Source of the DNA: Lachnospiraceae bacterium V9D3004
Lineage (GTDB): Bacteria; Bacillota; Clostridia; Lachnospirales; Lachnospiraceae
Direction of reading: 5' to 3'
Assembly (NCBI GenBank): GCA_000621985.1
Contig: JHWW01000001.1
Span: forward strand, 558,001-622,000
DNA: 64,000 nt
Position numbers and translations under genes: made by a program. This document shows, one piece after another, positions 40,901 to 49,633 of this stretch. The number at the start of each line of letters is the position of its first letter. Position 1 is the first letter of the stretch. The notes under the pieces were generated by a model. The model was not told the DNA's origin and did not search any database. It saw nothing but the letters and a program-made list of their open reading frames with translations.

Positions 40901-41123
40901 AACAAACGGTGAGATACAGATGGTAGTTAATACACCGGCCGGCAAGGATAAGGTATTCGATGACAGTTATATCAGAAAGACAGCGATCAAGAAGAAGATT
41001 CCTTATATGACGACCATGGCAGCAGCAAAGGCAACCGCAGCCGGAATCAAGGCTGTTAAGGAAGACGGTAAGCTTCCGGTACAGTCATTACAGGAGCTTC
41101 ATGCACTCATAACCGATAAATGA
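37899..41123 (+). CDS. carB: carbamoyl-phosphate synthase large subunit
   Basis: The ATG at 37899 (MGKRNDIHKVLIIG) matches the CarB N-terminus and gives 1074 residues, as in E. coli; upstream in-frame ATGs at 37875 and 37884 would add spurious residues. Two ATP-grasp halves are visible (GSGPIIIGQACEFDYSG near 12 and GGGPNRIGQGIEFDYC near 560), with ATP-binding AYTMGGAGGG and SYVLGGRGME, and a C-terminal MGS-like allosteric domain (about 940-1074). It makes carbamoyl phosphate for pyrimidines and arginine from ammonia channelled from CarA. No carA is in the window; the gene starts inside the end of the PurF-like gene. Confidence 0.96.
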   Translation: MGKRNDIHKVLIIGSGPIIIGQACEFDYSGTQACKALRSLGYEIVLVNSNPATIMTDPGTADVTYIEPLNVERLEQIIEKERPDALLPNLGGQSGLNLCSELASKGILDKYGVKVIGVQVDAIERGEDRIEFKNTMNSLGIEMARSEVAYTVEEALAIADKLGYPVVIRPAYTMGGAGGGLVYNVEELKTVVARGLQASLVGQVLVEESVLGWEELELEVVRDSKNNMITVCFIENIDPMGVHTGDSFCSAPMLTISEDVQKRLQEQAYKIVEAIQVIGGTNVQFAHDPVSDRIVVIEINPRTSRSSALASKATGFPIALVSAMLASGLNLDEIPCGKHGTLDKYVPGGDYIVIKYARWAFEKFKGSEDKLGTQMKAVGEVMSIGKTYKEAFQKAIRSLETGRYGLGFAKNYHELSLDKLISMLRTPSSERQFIMYEALRKGATVDQLYDLTKIKKYFIEQMKELVEEEEELLKNKGSVPSDEALTKAKKDGFSDKYLAKILDVEESAVRDARTKIGVVEGWEGVHVSGTENSAYYYSTYNAPDASEASDNKKKILILGGGPNRIGQGIEFDYCCVHAALALKDLGFETIIINCNPETVSTDYDTSDKLYFEPLTLEDVLSIYHKEKPVGVIAQFGGQTPLNLAAELEKYGVKVLGTAPSVIDMAEDRDLFRAMMNKLEIPMPEAGMAVDTEEALQIAEKIGYPVMVRPSYVLGGRGMEVVTDPDMLRDYMAAAVGVTPDRPILIDRFLKNALECEADAISDGTHAFVPAVMEHIELAGIHSGDSACILPSMHISDKHLETIKEYTRKIAVEMNVCGLMNMQYAIENDVVYVLEANPRASRTVPLVSKVCGIQMVRLATQIIVSDITGEESPVPSLKEKKYAHYGVKEAVFPFNMFPEVDPLLGPEMRSTGEVLGLASGFGEAFYKAQEATQTRLPLEGTVLFSVNAASKAELPEIAKMFADCGFDIVATGRTYDVICEAGIPAKKINKMQEGRPNIVDAITNGEIQMVVNTPAGKDKVFDDSYIRKTAIKKKIPYMTTMAAAKATAAGIKAVKEDGKLPVQSLQELHALITDK

Positions 41124-41209
41124 TAATTGCGATATAGAACCGGGGTGCTGAACATTTAAAAAAAATATAATTAATATGGATATATGATCCGAAGTGGGGA
41201 GGTATGGAT

Positions 41210-42148
41210 ATGATCACCATTTACAAATCATCGATAAATGGTCAGATGGATATTGAAAAAGATATTACGGACGGATGCTGGATATCACTTATCAATCCTA
41301 CCCCTGAAGAACTTACGAGAGTCGCTGAAGAATGCAAGGTTGATATTGATGACCTGAAGGCTCCTCTTGATGAAGAAGAGCGTTCACGTCTCATGCTTGA
41401 AGACGGTTATACACTAATACTTGTTGACATACCTACACTTGAGAAGAAGAATGACAAGAACAGATATGTGACGATCCCTCTTGGTATAATTCTTACGGAA
41501 CGCGAGATAATTACCGTATGTCTGGAGGAGAATGCTGTCATCAGTTATTTTACCAGAGGCAATATACGTACATTTTACACGTTCAAAAAAACAAGAGTGA
41601 TACTTCAGATATTGTACAGAAATGCAACCCTGTACCTTCAGTATCTTCGTAATATAGACAGAAAGAGTGAAGAGATAGAGGAAAAACTCCATATTTCACA
41701 GAAGAATCAGGAGCTCATTGAACTTCTTGAACTGGAAAAAAGCCTTGTGTACTTCACGACATCGCTTCGTTCCAATGAAGTTGTGCTTGAGAAGATGCTT
41801 CGTACCGAACGCATCAAAAAATATCCCGAAGATGCCGATCTGCTCGAAGATGTCATCATCGAGAACAAGCAGGCTATCGAGATGGCTAATATCTACAGCG
41901 GAATCCTAAGCGGAATGATGGACGCTTTTGCATCGGTCATCTCCAACAATCTTAATATAGTAATGAAGCTGCTCGCAACGATCACCATCGTTCTCTCAAT
42001 CCCGACGATGATAGCGAGTTTCTTCGGAATGAATTTTGTTAATATACCATTCGGAGAGAATCCTAACGGATTCCTGATCATAACGCTCGCAACACTGGCT
42101 GTTACGGGCATTGTGGCATTGATCTGCGCCAAAAAAAAGATGTTCTGA
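41210..42148 (+). CDS. CorA-family magnesium/divalent cation channel
   Basis: GGGGAGG fits the ATG at 41210 rather than 41204, giving 312 residues. A long cytoplasmic funnel domain (1-~250; WISLINPTPEEL, DDLKAPLDEEERSR) leads into two C-terminal membrane helices, the first ending in the ion-selectivity motif GMNFVNIPF. CorA pentamers admit Mg2+, Co2+ or Ni2+. It follows carB after 86 bases with no obvious terminator; a recurrent intergenic motif (GGGGTGCTGAACATTT) lies between. Confidence 0.9.
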   Translation: MITIYKSSINGQMDIEKDITDGCWISLINPTPEELTRVAEECKVDIDDLKAPLDEEERSRLMLEDGYTLILVDIPTLEKKNDKNRYVTIPLGIILTEREIITVCLEENAVISYFTRGNIRTFYTFKKTRVILQILYRNATLYLQYLRNIDRKSEEIEEKLHISQKNQELIELLELEKSLVYFTTSLRSNEVVLEKMLRTERIKKYPEDADLLEDVIIENKQAIEMANIYSGILSGMMDAFASVISNNLNIVMKLLATITIVLSIPTMIASFFGMNFVNIPFGENPNGFLIITLATLAVTGIVALICAKKKMF

Positions 42149-42152
42149 CAGA

Positions 42153-42342
42153 GTTACTATTCACAGCATTTCGTAGACATATACTGATTCGTCATGCTTG
42201 CATGTAAGAAGCAGTGTATGTCTGCGAAATTGGTTCCTGTGAAGCAGAAACCGCCCCTACAGCCACAGGCATGAGCAGCGAAGCTGCGGGGGATGCGAAG
42301 CAGCCCGCCTGTGGCGTGTAGGGGGCTGTGAATATGTAGTAA
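42153..42342 (+). repeat. large multi-branch inverted repeat (structured intergenic element)
   Basis: TTCACAGC (42160-42167) pairs with GCTGTGAA (42325-42332) to close a three-way junction. Arm 1: 42168-42186 with 42212-42230 (19 pairs, two G-U), tipped by CATGC-TT-GCATG. Arm 2: 42254-42270 with 42307-42324 (17 pairs, one bulge), containing GCAGC-GAA-GCTGC (42275-42287). The left end GTTACTATTCACAG occurs again, inverted, at 15653-15666. It fills the whole gap between corA and the rhomboid-like gene. It may act as RNA structure or as a non-autonomous mobile element. Confidence 0.75.
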
Positions 42343-42359
42343 GAAGAAGGAGTAATTGA

Positions 42360-43214
42360 ATGAAACAAAGTTGGCTTGACAGGCTGGAGCGTAAGATTGG
42401 CCGGCTTGCAATACCCGGACTTATCAAATATATAATCATATTACAGGCTGTGGGGATCATACTATGTTACACCAACCCCATTCTGTATTCTTATCTGATA
42501 CTTGATTACGCTAATATATTGAAAGGCGAGATCTGGAGATTATTTACTTTTATTCTTGTTCCGGCTCCGGAAGATCTGTCTTTTAACGTAATGAGTATTT
42601 TATTTCTTGCCATTAAGTTTTATCTGTACTATATGATAGGTAATTCTCTTGAGAACATATGGGGGTCATTCAAATTTACGATGTATTATCTGTCAGGATA
42701 TGTGCTTACGATAATTGCCGGACTTATAGTATATATCGGGACGGGATTCCCATGGTGGCCCGTTGGGCTTGAATATATCAATCAGTCGCTTTTTTTGGCA
42801 TTTGCGGTAATATTTCCGAACATGGAATTTTTGTTTTATTTCATTATACCGATCAAGGCAAAGTGGTTTGCGCTTTTATATGCCGGAATGATGATATTCG
42901 AGATCTATTCATATATCGGACAGGGAAACTTTATATTTGCGGTTGCAATAATTATATCCTTACTTAACTTTTTGATATTCTTCTTAAGTACGCGTAATCT
43001 CGCAAGATATTCGCCGAAGCAGGTGAAGAGAAGAAAACAGTTTAAGAGGGATACGGGACCGAAAGTTGTTCCTATATACAGACACAGATGCGCTATCTGC
43101 GGACGTACTGAAAAGGATAACGAGAATCTGGAATTCAGATTCTGTTCGAAGTGCGACGGCAATTACGAATATTGCGCTGACCATATATATACACATGAGC
43201 ATGTGAGAAAATAA
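42360..43214 (+). CDS. rhomboid-like membrane protein with C-terminal zinc ribbon
   Basis: The 284-residue protein has about six membrane helices (20-215) with rhomboid-type features: EIWRLFTFILVP in loop 1, NIWGSFKFTMYYLSGYV, and NQSLFLAFAVIFPNMEFLFYFIIPIKAKW. The catalytic GxSG serine motif is missing (YINQSLF stands there) and no helix-6 His is evident, so it is probably a non-proteolytic rhomboid/Derlin-like protein. The C-terminal tail carries a likely zinc site (CAICGRTE...FCSKC...CADHIYTHEH). GAAGGAG precedes the ATG. Role could be membrane-protein quality control; this is inference. Confidence 0.75.
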   Translation: MKQSWLDRLERKIGRLAIPGLIKYIIILQAVGIILCYTNPILYSYLILDYANILKGEIWRLFTFILVPAPEDLSFNVMSILFLAIKFYLYYMIGNSLENIWGSFKFTMYYLSGYVLTIIAGLIVYIGTGFPWWPVGLEYINQSLFLAFAVIFPNMEFLFYFIIPIKAKWFALLYAGMMIFEIYSYIGQGNFIFAVAIIISLLNFLIFFLSTRNLARYSPKQVKRRKQFKRDTGPKVVPIYRHRCAICGRTEKDNENLEFRFCSKCDGNYEYCADHIYTHEHVRK

Positions 43215-43243
43215 AAAGAAGCCTGAGAGGAGTTAACTTAAAA

Positions 43244-46200
43244 ATGAGTAATAATGTGAAATTTGCCGGAACGAACGATAATGCTAAACAGATGCAGGAA
43301 AAAACACTTCTTCTGTTTCTGCTTATGGCTGCAGCATTTATTGTTCATATCGTATGTGCGATAGCATATCCCGGATATGAAGTTGATATGAACTGCTTTT
43401 CCGCGTGGTCATATGACGTATTTGAACACGGCATATCGGAATTCTACAAACAGCCCGGCTTTACGGATTATCCGCCGGGATATATGTATATACTGTGGGT
43501 AGTCGGAGGTATCAGAAAATTATTCGGTCTTAACGGAATGGAGACAGGGTCTGTAATACTTCTCAAGCTTCCTGCAATACTTTGCGATCTTGGAATCGGA
43601 TATGTGATATACAAAGTTTCGTTAAAGTATACAAAACCGGGAACAGCCACTTTGATATCGGCAGCATTTTTATTCAACCCTGCTGTTATCATTAATTCAT
43701 CCACGTGGGGTCAGGTTGATTCCGTATTCACGCTCTGTGTATTGTTAATGTGTTATTTTGTTACGGAAAAGAAGCTTCCGTATGCTTACTTTATATTTGC
43801 GATAGGTATTCTTATCAAGCCTCAGGCGCTTATATTTACACCTGTGCTCATTTTTGGAATCATTGAGCAGGTATTCCTTAACGATTTTGATGTCAAGAGA
43901 ATGCTTAAGGAACTCGGCTTAGGTCTGCTTGCGATACTGTGTCTGTTCTTACTTGCGGTTCCTTTCGGACTTTCAGAGGTTCTCAAACAGTATGTCGAGA
44001 CACTCGGTTCCTATGAGTATGCTTCTGTAAATGCATACAATTTCTGGGCAGCGCTCGGATATAACTGGACCGGTCAGGACGATACGTTCATATTCATGTC
44101 ATTTAAAAACTGGGGAACCCTTTTTATAGTGCTTACCGTGGCTGTAGCTGCATGGCTTTGGTATCGTTGCAAGGAAGCCGAGAGCAAATATTATTTTGTC
44201 GGAGCTTTCATTGTTGCTTCGGTATTCACGTTATCTGTACGTATGCATGAGAGATATATGTATCCTGCACTTGCGCTTCTTCTTGTGGGTGCGGCTGTTA
44301 AGAGACAATACAGATATTTTGTGGCGTTCGGTATGCTTTCGCTTACGCTGTTTATGAACGAATACCATGTATTGTTCCATTACGATCCATCAAATTATGA
44401 TTTCGGCAATCCTTTCATAAGGTTTGTGGGATGGCTCACAGTGTTGGTTTTCGCATATATGGTAGCTGTCTTTGTAAAATATATGAAGACACCGAGAGCT
44501 TCTACATATGAGGAACAGATAGAGATAGCCAACAGGGAAAGAGAGCAGAGGAGAAAGAGTAACGCTAAGAAGAACAGCAGATCTTCAGGTAATAAGAACA
44601 GAGTTCAGGATTCAAGAGACAGAAATAACAGGAATCAGAATAATTCTACAGGCGTAGAAAAACCTCGTTTTTGGAGTATAAAACCTTCGGATGTCATGCC
44701 TAAATGGACAAAATGGGATTCGATCATCGTTGCGGGTATCACTGTAATATATGCATGTATAGCATTTTATAATCTCGGTGATATGGAAGCTCCCCAGACT
44801 TACTGGAAGGGAGATCATGTCGATCAGGAGATAGTACTTGACTTCGGAAAGACAGTTGATTTTGAAAATTTCTACAGTTTCCTCGGATATCATGAGAACC
44901 GTAAATTCGAAGTCAGCATATCGGATGACGGAGAAAACTGGAGTATCCTTAATATGGGCGGAAGTTCGGATGAAGAAGGTGTTGATCCGAACTGGATGAA
45001 TATATGCAGCGTATTCTGCTGGAATAAGCAGGACTTTGCGTATTCAACAAGATATCTTAAGTTTGTACAGAAAAAAGATAATGATGCAGCCATCATGGAG
45101 ATGATGTTCTATGACAGGAACAAAAATGTTGTGACGCCTGTCAATACTTCCGATTATCCTGAATTATTCGATGAGCAGGATATATTTGAAGGACAGATGT
45201 TATTTAATAACAGTACTTATTTTGATGAGATATATCATGCGCGTACCGCTTATGAGATGGTTCACGGCATGTACAATTATGAATGGACACATCCGCCTTT
45301 TGGCAAGCTTTTGATATCGATCGGTATAAGCATATTCGGAATGTGCCCGTTTGGATGGAGATTCATGGGAACATTTGTAGGTGTGCTCATGATACCTGTG
45401 ATCTATCTGTTAGGCAGGAGACTTACAAAGAAGACATGGCTTGCAACTGTTACGACTTTGCTTCTGACATTTGATTTCATGCATTTTGCACAGACGAGAA
45501 TATCGACGATCGACGTATATGTAACGTTCTTTATAATGCTGATGTACTACTTCATGCTGAAGTATTATAAGATGAGTTTTTACGATACTCCTCTTAAGAA
45601 GACATTTATTCCGTTAGGATTGTCCGGTATATGCATGGGACTTGCATGCGCCAGCAAATGGACAGGTATATACGGCGGTATGGGACTTGCCGTTATATTT
45701 GCCATAGTCATGATAAGAAGATATATGGAATACCGTGTTGCAAAACGGGATCCTGCCGGAGAGACCGAAGGCATCAGCCACAAATATGTTATAGATAATT
45801 ACAGTCTCCATACGATGAAAACACTTGTTTTCTGTATAGGACTGTTCGTAATAGTACCGCTTCTTATCTATGCGGCTTCATACGTGCGTTTTGACGATGG
45901 CTCCGACAGAGGATATGTGGAACAGATCATTGAGAACCAGAAAGCAATGTATGGTTATCATGCAAACCTTGAGGCAAGTCATCCGTACGAATCGGCATGG
46001 TATCAGTGGCCTTTGATGGAAAGACCGATACTTTACTATGTTGAAACACTGGATGGAGATCTCAAGTCAGGTATAAGCTCATTCGGTAATCCACTTGTGT
46101 GGTGGATCGGAATCCTGGCGTTTATATACATGATATATCTTGTATACAAGAATAAAGACAGGATAGCCATATTCCTTATAGTGGGATATCTGGCCGAATA

Positions 46201-46786
46201 CCTGCCGTGGATGCTTGTAAAAAGATGTACATTTATTTACCATTATTTCCCAAGCGTTCCGTTCCTTGTAATGATGATAGGTTATGGAATATACAGGATA
46301 CTTAAAAATAATAAGCCAAGGATATATGAACCTGTTAAGAATAAGATAGCCGTATATGTTGTGACGGCGGCAAGAGTTGCCGTAAGTATCGGCGTATTTT
46401 TTGCGGGCTTTGTGATCAAGAAAGGTATAGACGCTGATTATCAGGAGGTTGAGATGATAAGCGTTCGCACGACGATCGCGTGTCTGGTGATCTTCATAGC
46501 TGTTTATATTATACTTAAAGCGGTTGCAAACAGTGTTCTTGCGCGAATGAAGTTCATTGCGATCGCCGGTGCAGGAGAAAACGGCAGCACGGAAGTTTTG
46601 ACCGCAAAAGGGATTATTGGAACAACAAGAGATACCATAAGGATAGATAAGGTTGATGTATGTGTATATGCAGGCCTTGCCGTGCTGTTATTCGGCGTAT
46701 TCTATCCGGTACTGTCAGGATATCCTGCTACGGTTGATTACGGACAGTTCCTGAAATGGATCGGTTCGTGGGCGTTACTCTTCTAA
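43244..46786 (+). CDS. double GT-C glycosyltransferase with internal discoidin-like domain
   Basis: The 1180-residue protein fuses two multi-helix GT-C glycosyltransferase units. The N-terminal unit (1-~425) has the luminal acidic loop YEVDMNCFSAW and DYPPGYMYILW and a later KPQAL. A basic linker (430-480, KKNSRSSGNKNR) leads to a membrane helix, then a beta-sandwich like a discoidin/F5-F8 domain (about 510-625; EIVLDFGKTVDFENFYSFLG, FEVSISDDGENWS). The C-terminal unit (about 650-1180) is like protein O-mannosyltransferases (FDEIYHARTAYEMVHG, EWTHPPFGKLL, GWRF). Lipid-linked sugar donors are expected, so it should glycosylate exported proteins or envelope glycans. GGAGTTAACTTAAAA precedes the ATG. 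The next gene follows after 18 bases. Confidence 0.85.
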   Translation: MSNNVKFAGTNDNAKQMQEKTLLLFLLMAAAFIVHIVCAIAYPGYEVDMNCFSAWSYDVFEHGISEFYKQPGFTDYPPGYMYILWVVGGIRKLFGLNGMETGSVILLKLPAILCDLGIGYVIYKVSLKYTKPGTATLISAAFLFNPAVIINSSTWGQVDSVFTLCVLLMCYFVTEKKLPYAYFIFAIGILIKPQALIFTPVLIFGIIEQVFLNDFDVKRMLKELGLGLLAILCLFLLAVPFGLSEVLKQYVETLGSYEYASVNAYNFWAALGYNWTGQDDTFIFMSFKNWGTLFIVLTVAVAAWLWYRCKEAESKYYFVGAFIVASVFTLSVRMHERYMYPALALLLVGAAVKRQYRYFVAFGMLSLTLFMNEYHVLFHYDPSNYDFGNPFIRFVGWLTVLVFAYMVAVFVKYMKTPRASTYEEQIEIANREREQRRKSNAKKNSRSSGNKNRVQDSRDRNNRNQNNSTGVEKPRFWSIKPSDVMPKWTKWDSIIVAGITVIYACIAFYNLGDMEAPQTYWKGDHVDQEIVLDFGKTVDFENFYSFLGYHENRKFEVSISDDGENWSILNMGGSSDEEGVDPNWMNICSVFCWNKQDFAYSTRYLKFVQKKDNDAAIMEMMFYDRNKNVVTPVNTSDYPELFDEQDIFEGQMLFNNSTYFDEIYHARTAYEMVHGMYNYEWTHPPFGKLLISIGISIFGMCPFGWRFMGTFVGVLMIPVIYLLGRRLTKKTWLATVTTLLLTFDFMHFAQTRISTIDVYVTFFIMLMYYFMLKYYKMSFYDTPLKKTFIPLGLSGICMGLACASKWTGIYGGMGLAVIFAIVMIRRYMEYRVAKRDPAGETEGISHKYVIDNYSLHTMKTLVFCIGLFVIVPLLIYAASYVRFDDGSDRGYVEQIIENQKAMYGYHANLEASHPYESAWYQWPLMERPILYYVETLDGDLKSGISSFGNPLVWWIGILAFIYMIYLVYKNKDRIAIFLIVGYLAEYLPWMLVKRCTFIYHYFPSVPFLVMMIGYGIYRILKNNKPRIYEPVKNKIAVYVVTAARVAVSIGVFFAGFVIKKGIDADYQEVEMISVRTTIACLVIFIAVYIILKAVANSVLARMKFIAIAGAGENGSTEVLTAKGIIGTTRDTIRIDKVDVCVYAGLAVLLFGVFYPVLSGYPATVDYGQFLKWIGSWALLF

Positions 46787-46804
46787 GATAAAAGGAATTA
46801 TAAT

Positions 46805-48208
46805 ATGTCATATATTAATGAGATCAGAAAATTAAGAAGCAGTAAATTATCGGATGACAAGATCCGTAAAGTAATGGATGTGATGTCAGGCAGTTACAGA
46901 ATGTCTTCGCTGCTTGAGATCATTATGGAATATTATACCTTGTGTGAAATGATCACAGAGAGTCTTAATCCGGAACTTGAAGATGCAAAAGAAGAGCTTG
47001 CGGTGATCAATGAGGTCACAGGGCTCCTTGCTGAAGGAAAAAGCATTGCCGAACATGCGGACCGCCTTGCCGATACGAGACGTATCATTACACGTAAAAT
47101 GGATTGCGTGACTGCATATGTTGACTGCTTTTTAATATATGAATATGTGCTTGAAAGACTTGCTCCTTTATATATAATGAGTGAAAATGAGCTGAAGGAC
47201 ACTGTAAACAGATTCGATAAGAATGAATACACAGGCGAATTGTTAAAATACATATTCAGTACCAATGATAACACGGAGATCACCGAGAGACTTTGCGAAG
47301 TGCTTGAATGTCTTCCGGTAAGGATGTCAAGAAAGAAATATTATTCAATGTTAGAAAAAGGGCTTGAACTTTACGAAGACTCCGACAAAGCGTCTTTTGA
47401 TGAATATATATATATGATCCGGATGTCGGCCATGTTATTCGAATATGACGATCCCGAAGGGTTGTTTGAGGATTACAGGTTATTCGCGGAAGAGTTGAAA
47501 GAAGCTCCGTATGCCACGCTGACGGAGGACCATTTTAGGATATTGACAGACAAGCTCTCTAATGTTACTGTTAATCTTGGTAACGTGTCAGATGTATATA
47601 TGTGTCTTCAGAAGATAGTCAATATGCTGTATGTATATGCGGTCAATGAAGACGCCGAAGCTCCGGAGGGTTATGGTGAATTTGCCGATACGGGTCTTGT
47701 TATCGTAAAGAAACTCCATGATGTGATTATGGATGACAGTCTCAGTAATGATATGCCCGAAAGTGAACTTACAGGGCTTGAAGGTTTCATGGAGGAACTC
47801 CTTGATATAAGAAATGCGTTAAGACCGGCTCTTGAAGAATTTGAATTCGAATGTATGAACAGGATAGAAGAACTGGGATTGTCTGATATGTATAAGAAGC
47901 TTGAGGCGTCGGACAGACTGTTCAGAGGGTTATTTGCCGAACTGCAGGCTGCAGATACCGAGATGGTTACTGATGAATATTGGCAGGAAAGATCTAAGGC
48001 TCTTATGTCGGATATGGAAGATCTGATCAAAAACAGCAGCAGATATGTAACAAGAGCGATAATAAACAATACATTCTGCAAGCTGCCGCTTCCGTTCAGA
48101 ACATCTGATGACATAAGAGATTATATATTGAATGCATTTGAACATTGCGGAGATAATGCGGAACTTTGTGCCTGTATGCAAAGCATGGATAGTTTGATTA
48201 TGATGTAA
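46805..48208 (+). CDS. uncharacterised cytoplasmic helical protein
   Basis: The 467-residue protein is acidic, has no signal peptide or membrane helix, and looks almost wholly alpha-helical (LADTRRIITRKMDCVTAYV, DDPEGLFEDYRLFAEELK). I recognise no family. AAAGGAATT precedes the ATG. It starts 18 bases after the glycosyltransferase gene and is followed 18 bases later by a small uncharacterised gene, so all three may be one transcript. Confidence 0.65.
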   Translation: MSYINEIRKLRSSKLSDDKIRKVMDVMSGSYRMSSLLEIIMEYYTLCEMITESLNPELEDAKEELAVINEVTGLLAEGKSIAEHADRLADTRRIITRKMDCVTAYVDCFLIYEYVLERLAPLYIMSENELKDTVNRFDKNEYTGELLKYIFSTNDNTEITERLCEVLECLPVRMSRKKYYSMLEKGLELYEDSDKASFDEYIYMIRMSAMLFEYDDPEGLFEDYRLFAEELKEAPYATLTEDHFRILTDKLSNVTVNLGNVSDVYMCLQKIVNMLYVYAVNEDAEAPEGYGEFADTGLVIVKKLHDVIMDDSLSNDMPESELTGLEGFMEELLDIRNALRPALEEFEFECMNRIEELGLSDMYKKLEASDRLFRGLFAELQAADTEMVTDEYWQERSKALMSDMEDLIKNSSRYVTRAIINNTFCKLPLPFRTSDDIRDYILNAFEHCGDNAELCACMQSMDSLIMM

Positions 48209-48226
48209 TAATGGAGCGTGTGGAAT

Positions 48227-48547
48227 GTGTTAGAATGGTACCGGGATATGTATATGGACAATATCGTGACGCAGAATCCTGAGAAGTATAAGATGCTTGT
48301 GTCTGACAACAGACCGTGTATTCCGGCTGTTTATTGTATCATAACCGCGTTCAATGAAGGCGATCAGTTAGAGATAATGTCCTGTAATGAACTCCTTTTC
48401 AGGCATTGCAGACGAAAAGACATGTTTGTGGTTGGCCTTGCCGCTTCATACAGGAATGCGATCGACCTTGTTCAGAAGATTATTATGGATGTATACGGAT
48501 CCGCCGGAGATTTTGATATCAAAGCTTACATCAGCGCCCGGAAATGA
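48227..48547 (+). CDS. small uncharacterised protein
   Basis: GGAG at 48213-48216 is spaced 10 bases from the GTG at 48227, giving 106 residues (MLEWYRDMYMD...); an upstream GTG at 48218 is too close to it. The protein is soluble, with several Cys (CIPAVYCIIT, MSCNELLFRHC) and no family I can name. Its position directly after the 467-residue protein suggests a shared role. Confidence 0.6.
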   Translation: MLEWYRDMYMDNIVTQNPEKYKMLVSDNRPCIPAVYCIITAFNEGDQLEIMSCNELLFRHCRRKDMFVVGLAASYRNAIDLVQKIIMDVYGSAGDFDIKAYISARK

Positions 48548-48623
48548 AACGTATATATGTATTTACATATCCGGCGACTGCTTTTACGGTACACATGTAT
48601 AAATAACAGGATGTGATTAAAAG

Positions 48624-49613
48624 TTGCAGATATTTTTGAATATTTTGTTATATATTGGATTATTTATACTGTGCCTGATAGGTTTAATCCTGATTTTACT
48701 TTTATTGATCCTATATGCTCCCATCAGATATAAAGTAACCGGAGTATTCACTTCTAAGGAAGAAGGAGCAGCAGGGGAAGATACAGAAGATAACACAGAA
48801 GAAGCCGGAGAGGCCGGGGAAGCAGGCATAGGTTATGATGTGCTTATTAAGTGCAGATGGCTTCTGTTTGTTGCGGTATATACAGTTAAGATATCCGATA
48901 CAGAGGGGAGTTCGTCTTCGTTCAGGATACTTGGAATACCTGTTGATGCGGTTGGAATTCTGAAAAGCAGATTTATGGGCGGAGAAGCCGAAGCAGAAAG
49001 TGAAGCTGTCGTAAGAACGCTTGCTTCAGAGGATAATGAAGCAACAGGGGAACCGGCGGCTGCCGACCAAAATTCAGACGACGACCAAGAGCCGGCCACA
49101 GACAAAAAGTCAGATGAAGATAAAAAGCCAGCTACTGACAAAAAGTCAGCCGGCAAGAGATCTTCAAAAAAGAAGAGATCAAAAGAAAAAACCGATTCGG
49201 AGAGTATCACCGATAAAATTAAATTAGTATTTAATAAAATCAAAACTCTCTATACCACGATAAAAAAGGTTAGAAACGACCCGGCGTATCCTGACGGAGT
49301 TGCAAAACTGAAAGCTGTAACGATCAAGACACTAAAACATATCAAGCCGAAGAAGATCCTTGCGGATATGGTCATAGGTACCGGTGATCCGTGTAATACC
49401 GGATATCTGTTCGGTGGAATAAGCGTTGTTATGGCAATGTGGCCGGGCGATTACAGACTTGTTCCTGATTTTTACGATAAGAGAATAGAAGGAAAAGCAT
49501 ACGCAAAAGGACGTATACGGGTCGGTATACTGTTATATTATCTGGTTGAATTGCTTGCAGATAAAAATATCAAAAGGTTACTGAGGATAATTAAATATTA
49601 TAATCGCAGTTAA
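48624..49613 (+). CDS. DUF2953 membrane-anchored protein
   Basis: The start is a TTG at 48624 with AGGATGTG upstream. The 329-residue protein has an N-terminal membrane helix (about 4-30), a conserved beta-type segment, a long Glu/Asp/Lys/Ser-rich low-complexity insert (about 45-60 and 130-195, KPATDKKSA repeats), and a C-terminal segment typical of DUF2953 (GTGDPCNTGYLFGGIS, LVPDFYDKRIEG). DUF2953 is found next to ytfJ (gerW) in many spore formers, as here, where the next gene starts 20 bases on. Function is unknown. Confidence 0.8.
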   Translation: MQIFLNILLYIGLFILCLIGLILILLLLILYAPIRYKVTGVFTSKEEGAAGEDTEDNTEEAGEAGEAGIGYDVLIKCRWLLFVAVYTVKISDTEGSSSSFRILGIPVDAVGILKSRFMGGEAEAESEAVVRTLASEDNEATGEPAAADQNSDDDQEPATDKKSDEDKKPATDKKSAGKRSSKKKRSKEKTDSESITDKIKLVFNKIKTLYTTIKKVRNDPAYPDGVAKLKAVTIKTLKHIKPKKILADMVIGTGDPCNTGYLFGGISVVMAMWPGDYRLVPDFYDKRIEGKAYAKGRIRVGILLYYLVELLADKNIKRLLRIIKYYNRS

Positions 49614-49633
49614 TGCGGGAATGGAGGAATATA

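Noticed and set aside
41124-41209. Magnesium riboswitch before the CorA gene
   Set aside because: The gap is only 86 bases, with no substantial stems; too short for the M-box or ykkC-type folds.
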